A DNA stretch of 64,000 bases, from positions 744,001 to 808,000 of the forward strand of contig NZ_WWFG01000002.1 in the NCBI RefSeq assembly GCF_026127265.1. The letters are read 5' to 3'. Origin of the DNA: Nostoc sp. KVJ3 (GTDB taxonomy: Bacteria > Cyanobacteriota > Cyanobacteriia > Cyanobacteriales > Nostocaceae). Of the stretch, positions 1 to 10,200 are shown piece after piece. A model generated the notes under the pieces. The model saw nothing but the letters and a program-made list of their open reading frames with translations, ran no database searches and had not been told where the DNA came from. Every line of letters starts with the position of its first letter. Within the stretch, counting starts at the first letter, position 1. The position numbers and the translations under genes are program-made.

Positions 1-1560
1 TACTAGGTCATAAATCTTGCCGTCTTTAACTTCATATTTGTTACGAGTCACCACGCAAGTATGCTCACCATCGGGCAATTCTGTGTCTACTTCTCTTAGA
101 GTAACTTCTCCTCCCCGGTTTAAAGCGACAAAACACAGAGAATCACGATAACGGCGCACATAACAGTAAACATCAGGAGTCAAGTATTTCTGCCAATGGC
201 TACCCATTGACACGGCTGGATTCAGTCGCCGTAAACCAGACAGCAATCTGATGCACCAATAAATCTCACTGTCAGTATCCCAATTTTCCATCATTGGGCG
301 GTTATATGGGTCGTTACCGCCATCAGTATCGTTATGTAAATACTGTTCTGTGCCGTAATATATACAGGGAATACCGCGAGATGTCATAATTAAGGCGATC
401 GCAACCTTTAGCATCGCTGGATCGGGATTCAGCGATTGGAAGCGACACATATCATGGTTATCGATGAAGGTAACTAATTCTGTTGCCCCGTTATAACGAT
501 AATCCTGGTCAAAAATGTATTGAATTGTTTGGAATCCCATTTCTGAACCTTGCCCTAGTGCGGCTCGAATTGCTACGCACAGCCCAAAGTCTAGAAGTGT
601 CATCCCTGAGTGGTTAACAAATTCTACGGAGCGATCGTCACTAGGATTACTGTAAATCCATTCACCAAAAATAAATACATCTGGTTTGTGATTGGTCATC
701 TCACCAGTGAATTCTTGCCAAAACCAGATGGGCATGTGCTTGACAGTATCAACCCGCAGTGCATCTACACCCCGGTCTAGCCATTGTTTAATTGCTGACT
801 TAATATACTGCCGATATTCTGTATTGTTTTCGTTGAAGGTTGCCAGACCCGCTAGTTCACAATTCTGTACTTGCCAATCGTCTTCCCAGTTTTGCACTTC
901 ACCATAATGATGATACCAATGATTGACATCATTATTGAAGTCAGCAATTTTGACTCCATCATCAAATAATTCCCCTTTGCTACCACTGGTATCAGGGCTG
1001 CTGTGGTTGCAGACAATATCCAGCACCAGTTTCATATTCCGCTTATGCAGTTCCGCAATTAACCGATCAAAGGTTGTATTTTTTTCTTCTTGAGTAGCGT
1101 TTAATGAAGGGTTCTCGCCCTCAGCAATGTAGCGAGGATTAATCCGCTTAAAGTCTTTTGTCCAATAGCCATGCATCGCCGCATTGCTAATAAATAACTG
1201 TTCTACTTGCTCAAATAGTGGAGTTAACCAAATGGCAGTCACTCCCATATTTTTCAGATAATCTAATTTATCAATCACACCTTGCAAGTCACCACCCCAG
1301 TACTTACCCCATTCTTGTCTATTAGGATCGTACAGTTCTGAATTTGCACCCTCGCTATTATCTGGGTCGCCATCATAAAAGCGATCGACCACAAGAAAGT
1401 AAATTGTTTCTTGACGAAACTCAATATCTCTGGTGTAAAGAAACTCCAGGTCAATCTCCGTATCTGATGATGGGGTTTCTATAATAGTTTCTACTTTTTC
1501 TTGGGCAGAATCAACTTTGTATTGATCTGGTGAAAATTGGGATGGAGGGGTTTTTACCAT
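1..1560 (-). CDS. Alpha-amylase family glycoside hydrolase (GH13), C-terminus outside window
   Basis: Enzyme of the GH13 family, which hydrolyses or rearranges alpha-1,4-glucan bonds. From the ATG at 1560 there are 520 open codons and no stop by base 1, so the 3' end lies outside the window. The barrel signatures appear in order: LDIVCNHSS (about residue 180), the nucleophile Asp in LRVDTVKHM (about 270), the acid/base Glu in FGEW (about 296) and the third catalytic Asp in FIDNHD (about 366). There is no signal peptide, so it probably acts in the cytoplasm on glycogen or maltodextrins. A cyclodextrin-glucanotransferase-like specificity cannot be excluded without the C-terminal domains. The family call is firm; the substrate is not known. 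Confidence 0.9.
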   Translation of the reverse strand, partial: MVKTPPSQFSPDQYKVDSAQEKVETIIETPSSDTEIDLEFLYTRDIEFRQETIYFLVVDRFYDGDPDNSEGANSELYDPNRQEWGKYWGGDLQGVIDKLDYLKNMGVTAIWLTPLFEQVEQLFISNAAMHGYWTKDFKRINPRYIAEGENPSLNATQEEKNTTFDRLIAELHKRNMKLVLDIVCNHSSPDTSGSKGELFDDGVKIADFNNDVNHWYHHYGEVQNWEDDWQVQNCELAGLATFNENNTEYRQYIKSAIKQWLDRGVDALRVDTVKHMPIWFWQEFTGEMTNHKPDVFIFGEWIYSNPSDDRSVEFVNHSGMTLLDFGLCVAIRAALGQGSEMGFQTIQYIFDQDYRYNGATELVTFIDNHDMCRFQSLNPDPAMLKVAIALIMTSRGIPCIYYGTEQYLHNDTDGGNDPYNRPMMENWDTDSEIYWCIRLLSGLRRLNPAVSMGSHWQKYLTPDVYCYVRRYRDSLCFVALNRGGEVTLREVDTELPDGEHTCVVTRNKYEVKDGKIYDLV

Positions 1561-2067
1561 AAAAAAACTCGAAATTTTATGTAATTGATACTTGTAGAAC
1601 CAGCACTACAATGTTTCAAGTATTGTGTGTCACTACAAACATCGGTATTGTGACATCCTGCTCATGGTGTAGGTATCTATCGCTAGCTAGTTTATAATTC
1701 TATCGATAGATATAATTCATCTGCTAGAGGATAAAAATAAAGGAATATATAGCAGTCCTATTGGATTTATGAAAAATATAGAGAAGGAAACTAACCGCCA
1801 AGTATGCCAAGTACGCAAAGGGAAGAAAGAAGAAAGAGATATATAATTTTCAAAAATGATTTAGGACTGCTATAGCAGTTATTAATAGTCATTAGTCATT
1901 GGTCATTAGTGATTGGTACTAATGACTAATACGATGTTTTCGTAGGTGTGGGATAAGTTGACCAACTATTCGCTAATTTTTTTCTAGAAGATTCGCTCCA
2001 TTGGTAAACTGACCATTGTCACTTTCAATCTGTTATTACTATTAAGGATTTAATTTAGGTAGCAATT
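1561..2067. other. Spacer with repeats, no gene seen
   Basis: 507 bases between a divergent pair of genes. It holds the small inverted-repeat element at 1748-1874 and a cluster of heptamer-like repeats (TTAGTCA/TTGGTCA units) at about 1880-1928. No supported open reading frame. Confidence 0.6.
1748..1874. mobile_element. MITE-like element with 13-bp perfect terminal inverted repeats
   Basis: The ends are TATAGCAGTCCTA and its exact reverse complement TAGGACTGCTATA, 127 bases apart, with no coding capacity inside. The terminal TA dinucleotides suggest a TA target, as in IS630/Tc1-type elements. This is inferred from structure only; no transposase gene is present in the window. Confidence 0.6.
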
Positions 2068-3120
2068 ATGACCAAGTATGATAAGGTTTTTAACTCATCA
2101 GAGACATCAGAAGAATCACTAAGTCCAGAGGAAGCAGTAGCAGCGATCGCAACTGTGACTGCGATCGCTGATTTATCCATTGAAGATGTAGATGCAGAAA
2201 GTTTAGCAGGTATTCTCTGGGAATTCGAGGTTTTCGAGGAATACTCAGAAGATGAAATTACCGAAATAGTTGATAGACTCCTCGCCATTGCAGAAGAAGA
2301 GGGAATTGGGGCTCTGTTTAATACTGCCAAAGTATCTCTTTCGGATGAATTAGTGCTAGATGGTTTTGCTGCTGGAGTAATAGTGCTTTTAGACGATGAA
2401 CTTGCCATCCCTAAATCAAAACAAGCCTACCTCAAAAAGCTACAAGCAGCCTTAGAACTTGAGGATGAAGAAGCAGAGGAAATTATTAAGGAGGTAATTG
2501 CGGCTTTTAAAGAAGCAGAAGAGGAAGAATATGCAGATGACGACGAAGATGAGACAGTAGTTATAGAAGATTTTAGCGAACAGATATATCAATCTCCATT
2601 GGGTAATTTTACAGTCCCGATTCCGGTCGATTCGCAGCAGGGCGGTAGAATTCAAAGCCAGGAAGGAGTGGTTGGATTTTCTGATGATATCGGTACTTTG
2701 CTAAGAATTGATTATTATCCTTTTCCTTTAGAACAGTTAGAGGAACTGGAGTCTGTTGGACAAGAAGAATATTTACAAACAATTTTAGTAGACAAGTATG
2801 TACCCCAAGCAATTTTTGCCAATGTACCAGATGCTTCTGTGGAGTATAGCGAATATCTGGCAGACACTTTGCGAGGGGCTTACTATGTGTTAATTGATAT
2901 GCCTAAAGGTTCGACGATTTCTAAGCAAGAAAACAATGGAACTGCTATTAGATTAGATGCGTACCGAGGGCTGCTTACCTTTGTCAGTGGTGAATTTTTG
3001 TATATAGTTAGTAGTCAGCACAGCTTTCTTAACGGCGAAACTCCCGATTCCCTTGAAGAAGAGGCTGAAGACATTAAAGAGAGTATTTTAGAGTTTGTTG
3101 AAACTATAGAGTTCACTTAG
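2068..3120 (+). CDS. Acidic protein of unknown function, TerB-like N-terminal half
   Basis: 350 residues, not recognised as a named family. Residues 15-155 are helical and extremely acidic, ending in long Glu/Asp runs. The segment with DGFAAGVIVLLDDE followed by amphipathic helices resembles the TerB (tellurite resistance) helical fold, but this is a weak visual resemblance. Residues about 170-350 form a separate alpha/beta-looking domain starting at YQSPLGNFTVPIP and ending at the C-terminus. There is no signal peptide or membrane segment, so it is probably cytosolic. No strong ribosome binding site precedes the ATG. It stands alone between repeat-rich spacers. The gene looks intact, with a long uninterrupted frame and in-phase HIP1 octamers. 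Confidence 0.75.
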   Translation: MTKYDKVFNSSETSEESLSPEEAVAAIATVTAIADLSIEDVDAESLAGILWEFEVFEEYSEDEITEIVDRLLAIAEEEGIGALFNTAKVSLSDELVLDGFAAGVIVLLDDELAIPKSKQAYLKKLQAALELEDEEAEEIIKEVIAAFKEAEEEEYADDDEDETVVIEDFSEQIYQSPLGNFTVPIPVDSQQGGRIQSQEGVVGFSDDIGTLLRIDYYPFPLEQLEELESVGQEEYLQTILVDKYVPQAIFANVPDASVEYSEYLADTLRGAYYVLIDMPKGSTISKQENNGTAIRLDAYRGLLTFVSGEFLYIVSSQHSFLNGETPDSLEEEAEDIKESILEFVETIEFT

Positions 3121-3332
3121 TACAACAGACTCTAGGAATTTGAAACCCACGGAGGTGGGTAAAGTTTCGTATAGCCGCGTTCGCGCAGCGTGCCGGAGGC
3201 TCTATTCCATTGCCAGGGCAAGGCTAAAGTCTACTGAAGTAGACTAGAGGTTTTTGCGGGTACTTAGTCATCTTCAGATGACTTGCGCTATTAGCAAGGA
3301 ACTTTAGTTCCTTGCGGGACATCACTTTTACG
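3121..3332. repeat. Repeat with three consecutive perfect palindromes
   Basis: Three separate palindromes lie in a row: AGTCTACTGAAGTAGACT at 3228-3245, AGTCATCTTCAGATGACT at 3266-3283 and CAAGGAACTTTAGTTCCTTG at 3295-3314. Upstream, 3137-3175 carries a TTGAAACCCACGGAGGTGGG-type segment that recurs in altered form at about 30768. A related palindrome array lies at 43614-43704. The layout resembles the subterminal hairpins of IS200/IS605-derived elements, but no TnpA or TnpB remnant is visible. Confidence 0.55.
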
Positions 3333-3508
3333 TTAGAAGTTGTTTGAAAAGTTCTTGTGATACTAATCGAATGATTACCCCCCCTTAATCCCCCCTTATA
3401 AAGGGGGGAAACAGGGAAATCCGGTTCCCTCCCCTTTATAAGGGGAGGGTTAGGGTGGGGTAAAAGAATATTTGATACATAAATCAGGATTTTTCAAACA
3501 TCCTCTTA
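3333..3508. mobile_element. MITE-like element (copy 1), imperfect terminal inverted repeats
   Basis: The left end reads TTAGAAGTTGTTTGAAAAG. The reverse complement of the right end, TAAGAGGATGTTTGAAAAA, matches it at about 15 of 19 positions. The interior is a C-rich/G-rich foldback (CCCCCCTTATAAAGGGGGG and CCCTCCCCTTTATAAGGGG). A longer, interrupted copy lies at 30332-30736, and this uninterrupted one serves as its reference. The non-coding interior and terminal repeats fit a MITE; the mobilising transposase is unknown. Confidence 0.65.
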
Positions 3509-3740
3509 AGTTGACACCAATGCGCGCTAACGTCCAGCTACGCGCTTTCGCGTCTCTACGCCAAGATTCATACATAGAGGTTGCTGAAAAAGTCATGAAA
3601 CAGCAATTTTAAGGGTTGACCAGTTATGCAAGCAAGGCTAAAGATAGTTTTATGCTATCATTTCTGAACAAGATTTAATATAAAGCCCCTTATAAAAGCT
3701 TTTCATTTCCCTTCGCGCTCTCTGCGTGAGAAATAAAAAA

Positions 3741-3765
3741 AGGGATAAGCAAAAAGCCTATCCCT
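3741..3765 (-). terminator. Rho-independent terminator of ahcY
   Basis: Stem AGGGATA/TATCCCT with a loop rich in A. Read on the minus strand, the stem is followed by a run of T (complement of 3732-3740). It sits 24 bases past the ahcY stop codon. Confidence 0.75.
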
Positions 3766-3788
3766 CAAAAAATTAATTAATCAATGTA

Positions 3789-5066
3789 TTAAGTTCCACT
3801 TGTCCAAGAATTGATGTACTCAATTTGATCTGCTGTCAAGCTATCAATTGTGATCCCAATAGCTTGCAACTTCAAACGAGCAATTTCTTGATCGACTTCA
3901 ACCGGAATTGAGTGCAAACCAGGGGCTAACTTACCCTTATTCTTCACCAAGAATTCACAAGCCAAAGCTTGGTTTGCAAAACTCATATCCATTACTGCGC
4001 TTGGGTGTCCTTCAGCCGCAGCTAGGTTAATCAAGCGTCCTTGTCCGAGAACGACAACTGATTTACCATTTTTCAATTTATACTCTTCAGTGAAAGGACG
4101 AACATCTTTGATTTCCTTAGCTTGTGCAGCCAAGTATTTCAAATCAAGTTCTAAGTCGAAGTGACCGGAGTTACAAACGATCGCACCGTCTTTCATGACA
4201 TCGAAGTGTTCGCCGCGAACGACGTGCTTGTTACCAGTCACAGTGATAAAAATATCACCTTCAGGTGCAGCTTTAGCCATTGGCAGAACGCGGAAGCCAT
4301 CCATTACGGCTTCAATTGCCTTGATTGGGTCGATTTCGGTGACGATGACGTTAGCACCCATCCCACGGGCGCGGAGGGCTGTACCTTTGCCACACCAGCC
4401 ATAACCGACGACAACAATGTTCTTCCCAGCCAACAAAATATTTGTGGCGCGGATAATGCCATCTAGGGTTGATTGTCCAGTCCCATAGCGATTATCAAAG
4501 AAGTGCTTGGTATCAGCGTCGTTGACGTTGACTGCGGGAAAGGTGAGAACGCCTTCTCTAAACATGGCGCGTAGCCGTACGATACCGGTGGTGGTTTCTT
4601 CGGTGCTACCAATCAAATCAGCGATTTGGTGTTGGCGTTCTTGTACTAAAGTTGCAACCACATCGCTACCGTCATCAACAATAATGTTGGGGCGATGATC
4701 TAAAGCTATTTGGACGTGGCGGTTATAAGTTGCGTTATCTTCGCCTTTTTGAGCAAAGACAGGAATTTCATGATCGGCGACGAGGCTAGCTGCTACGTCA
4801 TCTTGAGTTGATAAGGGGTTACTAGCAATTAAAAGCGCATCTGCACCACCGGCTTTCAGAGCGATCGCCAAATGTGCTGTTTCTGTTGTAATGTGGGCGC
4901 AAGCTACAAGGCGTAAACCAGCGAAAGGCTTTTCGATCGCAAAGCGATCGCGGATTTGCTTCAAAACTGGCATTTCGCGTCCAGCCCATTCAATGCGCTG
5001 TCTTCCCAAGGCAGCTAGGCCGAGGTCTTTAACCTCGTGCTTTAATCGGGGAGAAGTTGCGGTCAT
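3789..5066 (-). CDS. ahcY: Adenosylhomocysteinase (S-adenosylhomocysteine hydrolase)
   Basis: Splits S-adenosylhomocysteine into adenosine and homocysteine, clearing the product inhibitor of methyltransferases in the cytosol. It has 425 residues, the usual size for the family. The NAD-binding motif GYGWCGKGTALRARGMGA and the substrate-site segment NRYGTGQSTLDG are readable, and the C-terminus is the conserved lysine-rich type ending near YINSWTSGT. The ATG at 5066 was preferred to the TTG just upstream because GAGG lies 9 bases before it. It is transcribed alone and followed by a hairpin terminator at 3741-3765. Identification is secure. Confidence 0.97.
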   Translation of the reverse strand: MTATSPRLKHEVKDLGLAALGRQRIEWAGREMPVLKQIRDRFAIEKPFAGLRLVACAHITTETAHLAIALKAGGADALLIASNPLSTQDDVAASLVADHEIPVFAQKGEDNATYNRHVQIALDHRPNIIVDDGSDVVATLVQERQHQIADLIGSTEETTTGIVRLRAMFREGVLTFPAVNVNDADTKHFFDNRYGTGQSTLDGIIRATNILLAGKNIVVVGYGWCGKGTALRARGMGANVIVTEIDPIKAIEAVMDGFRVLPMAKAAPEGDIFITVTGNKHVVRGEHFDVMKDGAIVCNSGHFDLELDLKYLAAQAKEIKDVRPFTEEYKLKNGKSVVVLGQGRLINLAAAEGHPSAVMDMSFANQALACEFLVKNKGKLAPGLHSIPVEVDQEIARLKLQAIGITIDSLTADQIEYINSWTSGT

Positions 5067-5456
5067 CAAAAGTTACCTCAAAAAATTAAAAAAGCTACGT
5101 AAATTTTACGCACTCTACTAGGTTATTGTACAACTGGCAATTTTTGCTTGTAAGAAAGCAAATCGCTAGTCAACAGTCCTCAAAACTAGCTTGACGTTTG
5201 ATTACCACAATGTCAACTTCATCGCCAGCTTCTTCCTTTTTGTTTTATCTTTGGTAAGAGTAAGACTCTCCTAAGCTTTAAATGCTGTTTATCACTACAC
5301 TGTCATCTATCTAAAGATAGATAAAAAATAAAGCAACATCAAAATTTCACGATCTCAAAACAAAACCTCAACTTTAGATAGGTACATCTACCCAAAGTAA
5401 TTACGCAGGATAGTTGAAGTAATAAATTAGTAGATTTTACTCAAGGAGGTGTTTAA
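5067..5456. other. Divergent promoter region, no gene
   Basis: 390 bases between ahcY and the MscS-type gene. A perfect palindrome ATCTATCTAAAGATAGAT at 5305-5322, followed by an A-rich stretch, could be a protein-binding site, but nothing links it to a known regulator. Confidence 0.4.
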
Positions 5457-7130
5457 GTGCGTTTTCAATTTTTGGCGATCGCTAGTTCAATGGCCATAAC
5501 CGTTGTACCTATGCCAAAAGCCACAGCCCAGATTCCTTTATTACCTCAGTTACAAGCTCCCAGCAGTGTCAGTAATGATTCAAATGATAGACTTGTCACA
5601 GGCTGGATTTATTTAGATGGTCGGCGGTTATTTCAGATCGCAGCATCAAAAGCCAACTTTCCTGAGCGTTCAGAAGATATTCAAAAGAAGTTGCAGAAAA
5701 TTGGTCAAAATTACTTTCAGTCACCACAAAAAACAGCAGTCAAAGTAGAAGTTCGGAAAGTCAACGAATTACCAGTAATTTATGTCAACGGTCAATATCT
5801 GATGACCGTTACTTCTGAGGATGCTGGACTGCGACAAGTAGATATATCCACATCGGCAAATCAAGTCGCCGAATCGTTACAAGAAGACTTGCAAGAAGCA
5901 AAGCAAGAAAGACAAACTCAATCTTTAATTAACCAAGGTAAAATTGCCGCGGGCACCGGAGTGCTAATGGTGATTATAAGTTTGGGTCTATATGGCTGGC
6001 AACGACGTTCCCAAAAGGATTCAGATTCAGTCAATCCTGTCGCCTCCCAACTCCCCAGAGAACTGCTAAACTCGCCAATTTCACCAGCAGCAAATCAACC
6101 AATTACAACACAACTGAATCAACAGCAAAAGAACCATCTCCAAGAAGTCAAAAGACGATTATTTCAGCTAAGTCAAGCCGGAATTTGGGGAGGTGGAAGC
6201 TTTTTTATTTTGGGTCTATTTCCCTATACACGAGGGTTTCAGGTAGGAATTCTCAATGCTTTTCAATTTCCTTTGCGATTAGGCATCGTATGCCTGGGAA
6301 TCTATGTAGCCATCCGTTTGACATACGCCCTAATTGACCGCTTCGCCTCCACTCTGATCAGCAGTGGTGCTTTCCTGACTCCAGAAAGTTCTGCACGGCT
6401 GCAACTGAGAGTTTCCACATTTTCTGGTGTGACTAAAAGTATCACTACTGTTATCTGGATAGGAGTAGGCTTCTTGTTAGCCCTGGTATCCTTGGGGATA
6501 GATATTGTTCCCTTACTAGCGGGTGCGAGTTTAGTTGGTGTTGCGGTGTCTCTAGCCTCGCAAAACTTAATTAAAGATGCAATTAACGGTTTCCTGATTA
6601 TTCTAGAAGACCAGTACGCTTTAGGCGATGTGATTAGTGTAGGAGACGTGGGAGGCTTAGTAGAAAATTTGAATCTGCGGATGACCCAAGTACGGGATTC
6701 CGAAGGGCGCTTAATCACAATTCCCAATAGTGAAATTAAAGTTGTAGCCAATCTTTCTAGTCGTTGGTCACGAGCCGATTTAACGGTTCCCATCGCCTAT
6801 CAAGCCGATACAGAAAATGCTTTGAAGTTGATTGAAACAGTTGCTTTTGAGATGAATCAAGAATCCCATTGGCAACGTCAAATTTTGGAACCGCCGCAAG
6901 TTTTGGGAATCGATCAATTTGGCGATCGCGGTTTGATTATTCGTGTCTGGTTTAAAACACAGCCCCTCAAGCAATGGGATGTAGCACGGGAGTTTCGCCG
7001 CCGTCTAAAAGTTGCCCTAGACAAAGCTGGAATTTCCATTTCTGTGCCTCAACAAGCAATTTGGGTAAATGACGAGCAGTCGTTAAATTTTCAGAGTAAC
7101 GGCAAAGCTGAAATGAGTACTGAGTCTTGA
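5457..7130 (+). CDS. MscS-type mechanosensitive ion channel with N-terminal extension
   Basis: 557 residues, starting at GTG 5457 behind an excellent ribosome binding site (AAGGAGGTG at 5442-5450). An N-terminal signal-like hydrophobic stretch ending near ATAQIP is followed by a roughly 130-residue extension that probably lies outside the membrane. Transmembrane helices lie at about 165-185, 240-305 and 325-365. The MscS pore and beta domain follow (LLAGASLVGVAVSLASQNLI, then LGDVISVGDVGGLVENLNLR and ITIPNSEI). The family releases ions during osmotic downshock. The extension makes it longer than the 286-residue E. coli MscS and places it among large cyanobacterial relatives. It may also be a non-osmotic regulatory channel. 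Confidence 0.9.
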   Translation: MRFQFLAIASSMAITVVPMPKATAQIPLLPQLQAPSSVSNDSNDRLVTGWIYLDGRRLFQIAASKANFPERSEDIQKKLQKIGQNYFQSPQKTAVKVEVRKVNELPVIYVNGQYLMTVTSEDAGLRQVDISTSANQVAESLQEDLQEAKQERQTQSLINQGKIAAGTGVLMVIISLGLYGWQRRSQKDSDSVNPVASQLPRELLNSPISPAANQPITTQLNQQQKNHLQEVKRRLFQLSQAGIWGGGSFFILGLFPYTRGFQVGILNAFQFPLRLGIVCLGIYVAIRLTYALIDRFASTLISSGAFLTPESSARLQLRVSTFSGVTKSITTVIWIGVGFLLALVSLGIDIVPLLAGASLVGVAVSLASQNLIKDAINGFLIILEDQYALGDVISVGDVGGLVENLNLRMTQVRDSEGRLITIPNSEIKVVANLSSRWSRADLTVPIAYQADTENALKLIETVAFEMNQESHWQRQILEPPQVLGIDQFGDRGLIIRVWFKTQPLKQWDVAREFRRRLKVALDKAGISISVPQQAIWVNDEQSLNFQSNGKAEMSTES

Positions 7131-7185
7131 GTGCTGAGTGCTGAGTAGGGAATCTCGCTTCTTTACTCAGAACTCAGAACTATTT
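7115..7185. repeat. Short tandem repeats (TGAGTGC type)
   Basis: Overlapping copies of AGTGCTGAGT-like units follow the MscS stop codon, with the complementary ACTCAGAACTCAGAAC downstream, so the segment can fold back. Typical of the short tandemly repeated sequences in Nostocales spacers. Confidence 0.55.
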
Positions 7186-7292
7186 TGCCCAATATCTAAT
7201 TTTGCGCGATCGCCAACACTAAACCTTAATAAATTCTTATATTAATAAAAAGCTACTCCATCCATAACCAGTATTAAACTGTTCCTGGATTT

Positions 7293-10200
7293 ATGTTTGT
7301 CAACACCTTTATCAAACGTCCAGTCCTAACTACGGTCTGTACGTTCATCATCTTATTGCTGGGAAGCATCTGTATTCCGATCCTTCCCATTTCTCAGTTA
7401 CCAGACCTCGCTCCGGTACAAATCACCGTTAGCTCCAATAACACTGGTGCGGATGCTCAAACAACAGAAAGCACTGTCACCAACATTATTGAGCGACAAA
7501 TTAATGGTGTTAAAGATGTATCCTATATATCTTCTAATACGGGTAACGATGGTTCCAGCAATATAACTGTTTCCTTCCCGACTAATGTCAATAGCGATAT
7601 TGCTCAAGTAAACGTTCAAAATAAAGAAACACTTGCTTCACCTCAACTGCCAAATACTGTTCAACAAACAGGTGTCACCGTTGAAACGGCATCGAGCAGT
7701 CTCCTTCTCGTCTATGGGTTTTACTCAGAAAATAATGAGTATGACAACATTTTTATCAGTAACTATGTCGATCTGTATATCCTCGATCAGATCAAACGGC
7801 TTCCTGGTGTAGGAAAAGCCACGATTTTCGGGGAGCGCAAATATGCCATGCGTCTTTGGCTTGATCCCAACAAGCTTGCCCAACATCAACTAACTCCTCA
7901 AGATGTGGCAACTGCCCTGCAAGAACAAAATATTCAGGTGGGTGCAGGGTCGATTGGTAAGGAACCAGCACCAGATAATCAAAGTTTTGAATTTGCTTTA
8001 CGGGCAACCAGTCGATTTAAAGATGCGGCTGAATTTGAGGATATGGTGCTGAAAGTAACTCAAGGTGGCACTAATACCACCACAAATAACACTACTAATA
8101 GCACTACTAATAGCACCAGCAACACTAATAGCACCCTAGTTAAGGTCAGAGATGTTGGTCGAGTTGAACTAGGTGCAGAAAGCTATCTCGCTGATGCCAA
8201 ATTCACCATCCCAGGAAATGCTCCCAAGGCAGCCGTAGGTTTGGGGATATATCAACTTCCTGGTAGTAATGCCCTGGACGTAGCCCATGCTGTTGAAAAC
8301 CAGATCAAAATACTAGAGAAGAGTTTTCCACCTGGACTAAAAGGACAGGTGGCATTTGATACTACTCCATTTGTAGAAATTTCTTTAGAAGAAGTTCTAC
8401 AAACTCTGGTTGAAGCGATTATCTTGGTGGTCTTGGTAATTTTCATCTTTTTGCAAGACTGGCGTACCACAATTATTCCCACTGTTGCCATCCCCGTTTC
8501 CCTGGTTGGGACGTGTGCGGCTCTGTTGGTTTTAGGATTTCAGATTAATACACTGACCTTATTTGGTTTCGTCCTTGCGATCGGTCTTGTTGTGGATGAT
8601 GCGATTATTGTAGTGGAGGCAGTTGCAGTCAAACTGGAGCAGGGCATGAGGCCCTTGGAGGCGGCGATGGAAGCCATGAAAGAGTTGACTGGGGCAGTCA
8701 TTGCCACTTCACTTGTACTCATGGCGGTATTCATTCCAGTTACATTCATTCCGGGTACTACTGGGATTGTCTACAAACAATTTGGGTTAACCGTTGCTTG
8801 CTCTATTGCCATTTCGACCTTCAATGCTTTAACTTTCTCTCCCAGTATGGCAGCTATCTTGATGCGCCCGGCTCAACCTGGATGGGGCCCTTTGGGGTGG
8901 TTTTTTGGGCTGTTTAATCGGGGATTTAGCTGGTTTACGCGCCGATATGTCGGGTTTGTTAGCTACCTCACCCATATCAAGCCCATTGTATTTGGGGTTT
9001 TCATCGCTGGTTTAGTAGCAACGGTTTTGATGTACAAAGCAGTGCCTACCGGATTTATCCCAGAGGAAGATCAGGGTTACTTCTTTGTAATTGTCCAGGG
9101 GCCTGACGGGGTTTCTTTGAAATACACCGAATCTGTTATGGATAGGGTTGTTAAAGAAGTAACATCGCTTCCTGAAGTTCAAGCTAGTTTTATGATTAGT
9201 GGCTTTGGTTTCGATGGCAACGCTTCTAATTTAGGCATTGCCTTTGCTAACCTGAAATCCTGGAAAGAGAGACCTGAAGAATCTCAGTCTGTCTATGGAA
9301 TACTTCAGAGGATGAACAAAAAGCTCTCGACAATTACAGATGCTAGAGCGATCGCTGTAAATGCTCCGCCAGTTAGAGGGTTAAGTAGTACGGGTGGTTT
9401 TGAGTTTATCATTCAAGATAAAACCGGAAGTGCGCCGATTCAAACCCTGCTTGATACTGCTCAAAAATTCATTGGGGCAGCAAATAAAAACCCCGTTTTA
9501 CAACGAGTCTTTACTCAGTTCACCGCAGACACTCCTCAGTTTGACATCCAAGTGAACCGCAACCAAGCCAAAGCTCTCAACGTTGAACTCAGCGACATCT
9601 TTGGGGCATTGCAAACTTACTTAGGGTCGCAATATGTAAATGACTTTGTGCAGGGACAGCGACAGTATCGAGTATATGTCCAAGCAGATGGGGTTTTCCG
9701 CTCTAATCCAGATGATATTGGCAAGCTGTATGTTCGCTCTGGAAGTGGGGCGATGATTCCCTTAAGCAATCTGGTGAAAGTTACTCCCTTTGTGGGGCCG
9801 AAAACAATTTCCCATTATAACTTGTACAGGTCAATCAAAGTTCAGGGCGCTCCGGCTCCCGGTGCTAGTTCTGGACAGGCGATTCAAGCAATGGAGAAAC
9901 TAGCAGCAGAAGTCTTACCTCAAGGCTTTGGTTACGAGTGGACAGGGACTTATCTCCAGGAAAAAACATCTGGGGGATCTACAGGCTTGATTTTTGCCTT
10001 CGCCTTCGTTATTGTCTTTCTTGTGCTGGCGGCTCAGTATGAAAGCTACGTTGACCCGATCATTATTTTGCTGACAGTTCCCCTAGCGGTATTGGGAGCG
10101 ATGACAGCGATTTGGCTACGTTCTAATATTTTCATGGCAGGTAGCCTCTTCCCCAAAGTGGTGGATGATATCTATTGCCAGGTAGGTCTGGTGACTTTGA

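Noticed and set aside
6302..6793. 163-codon minus-strand frame inside the MscS-type gene
   Set aside because: Antisense to a conserved channel domain, no start signal, Ser/Thr/Arg-rich as usual for antisense frames.
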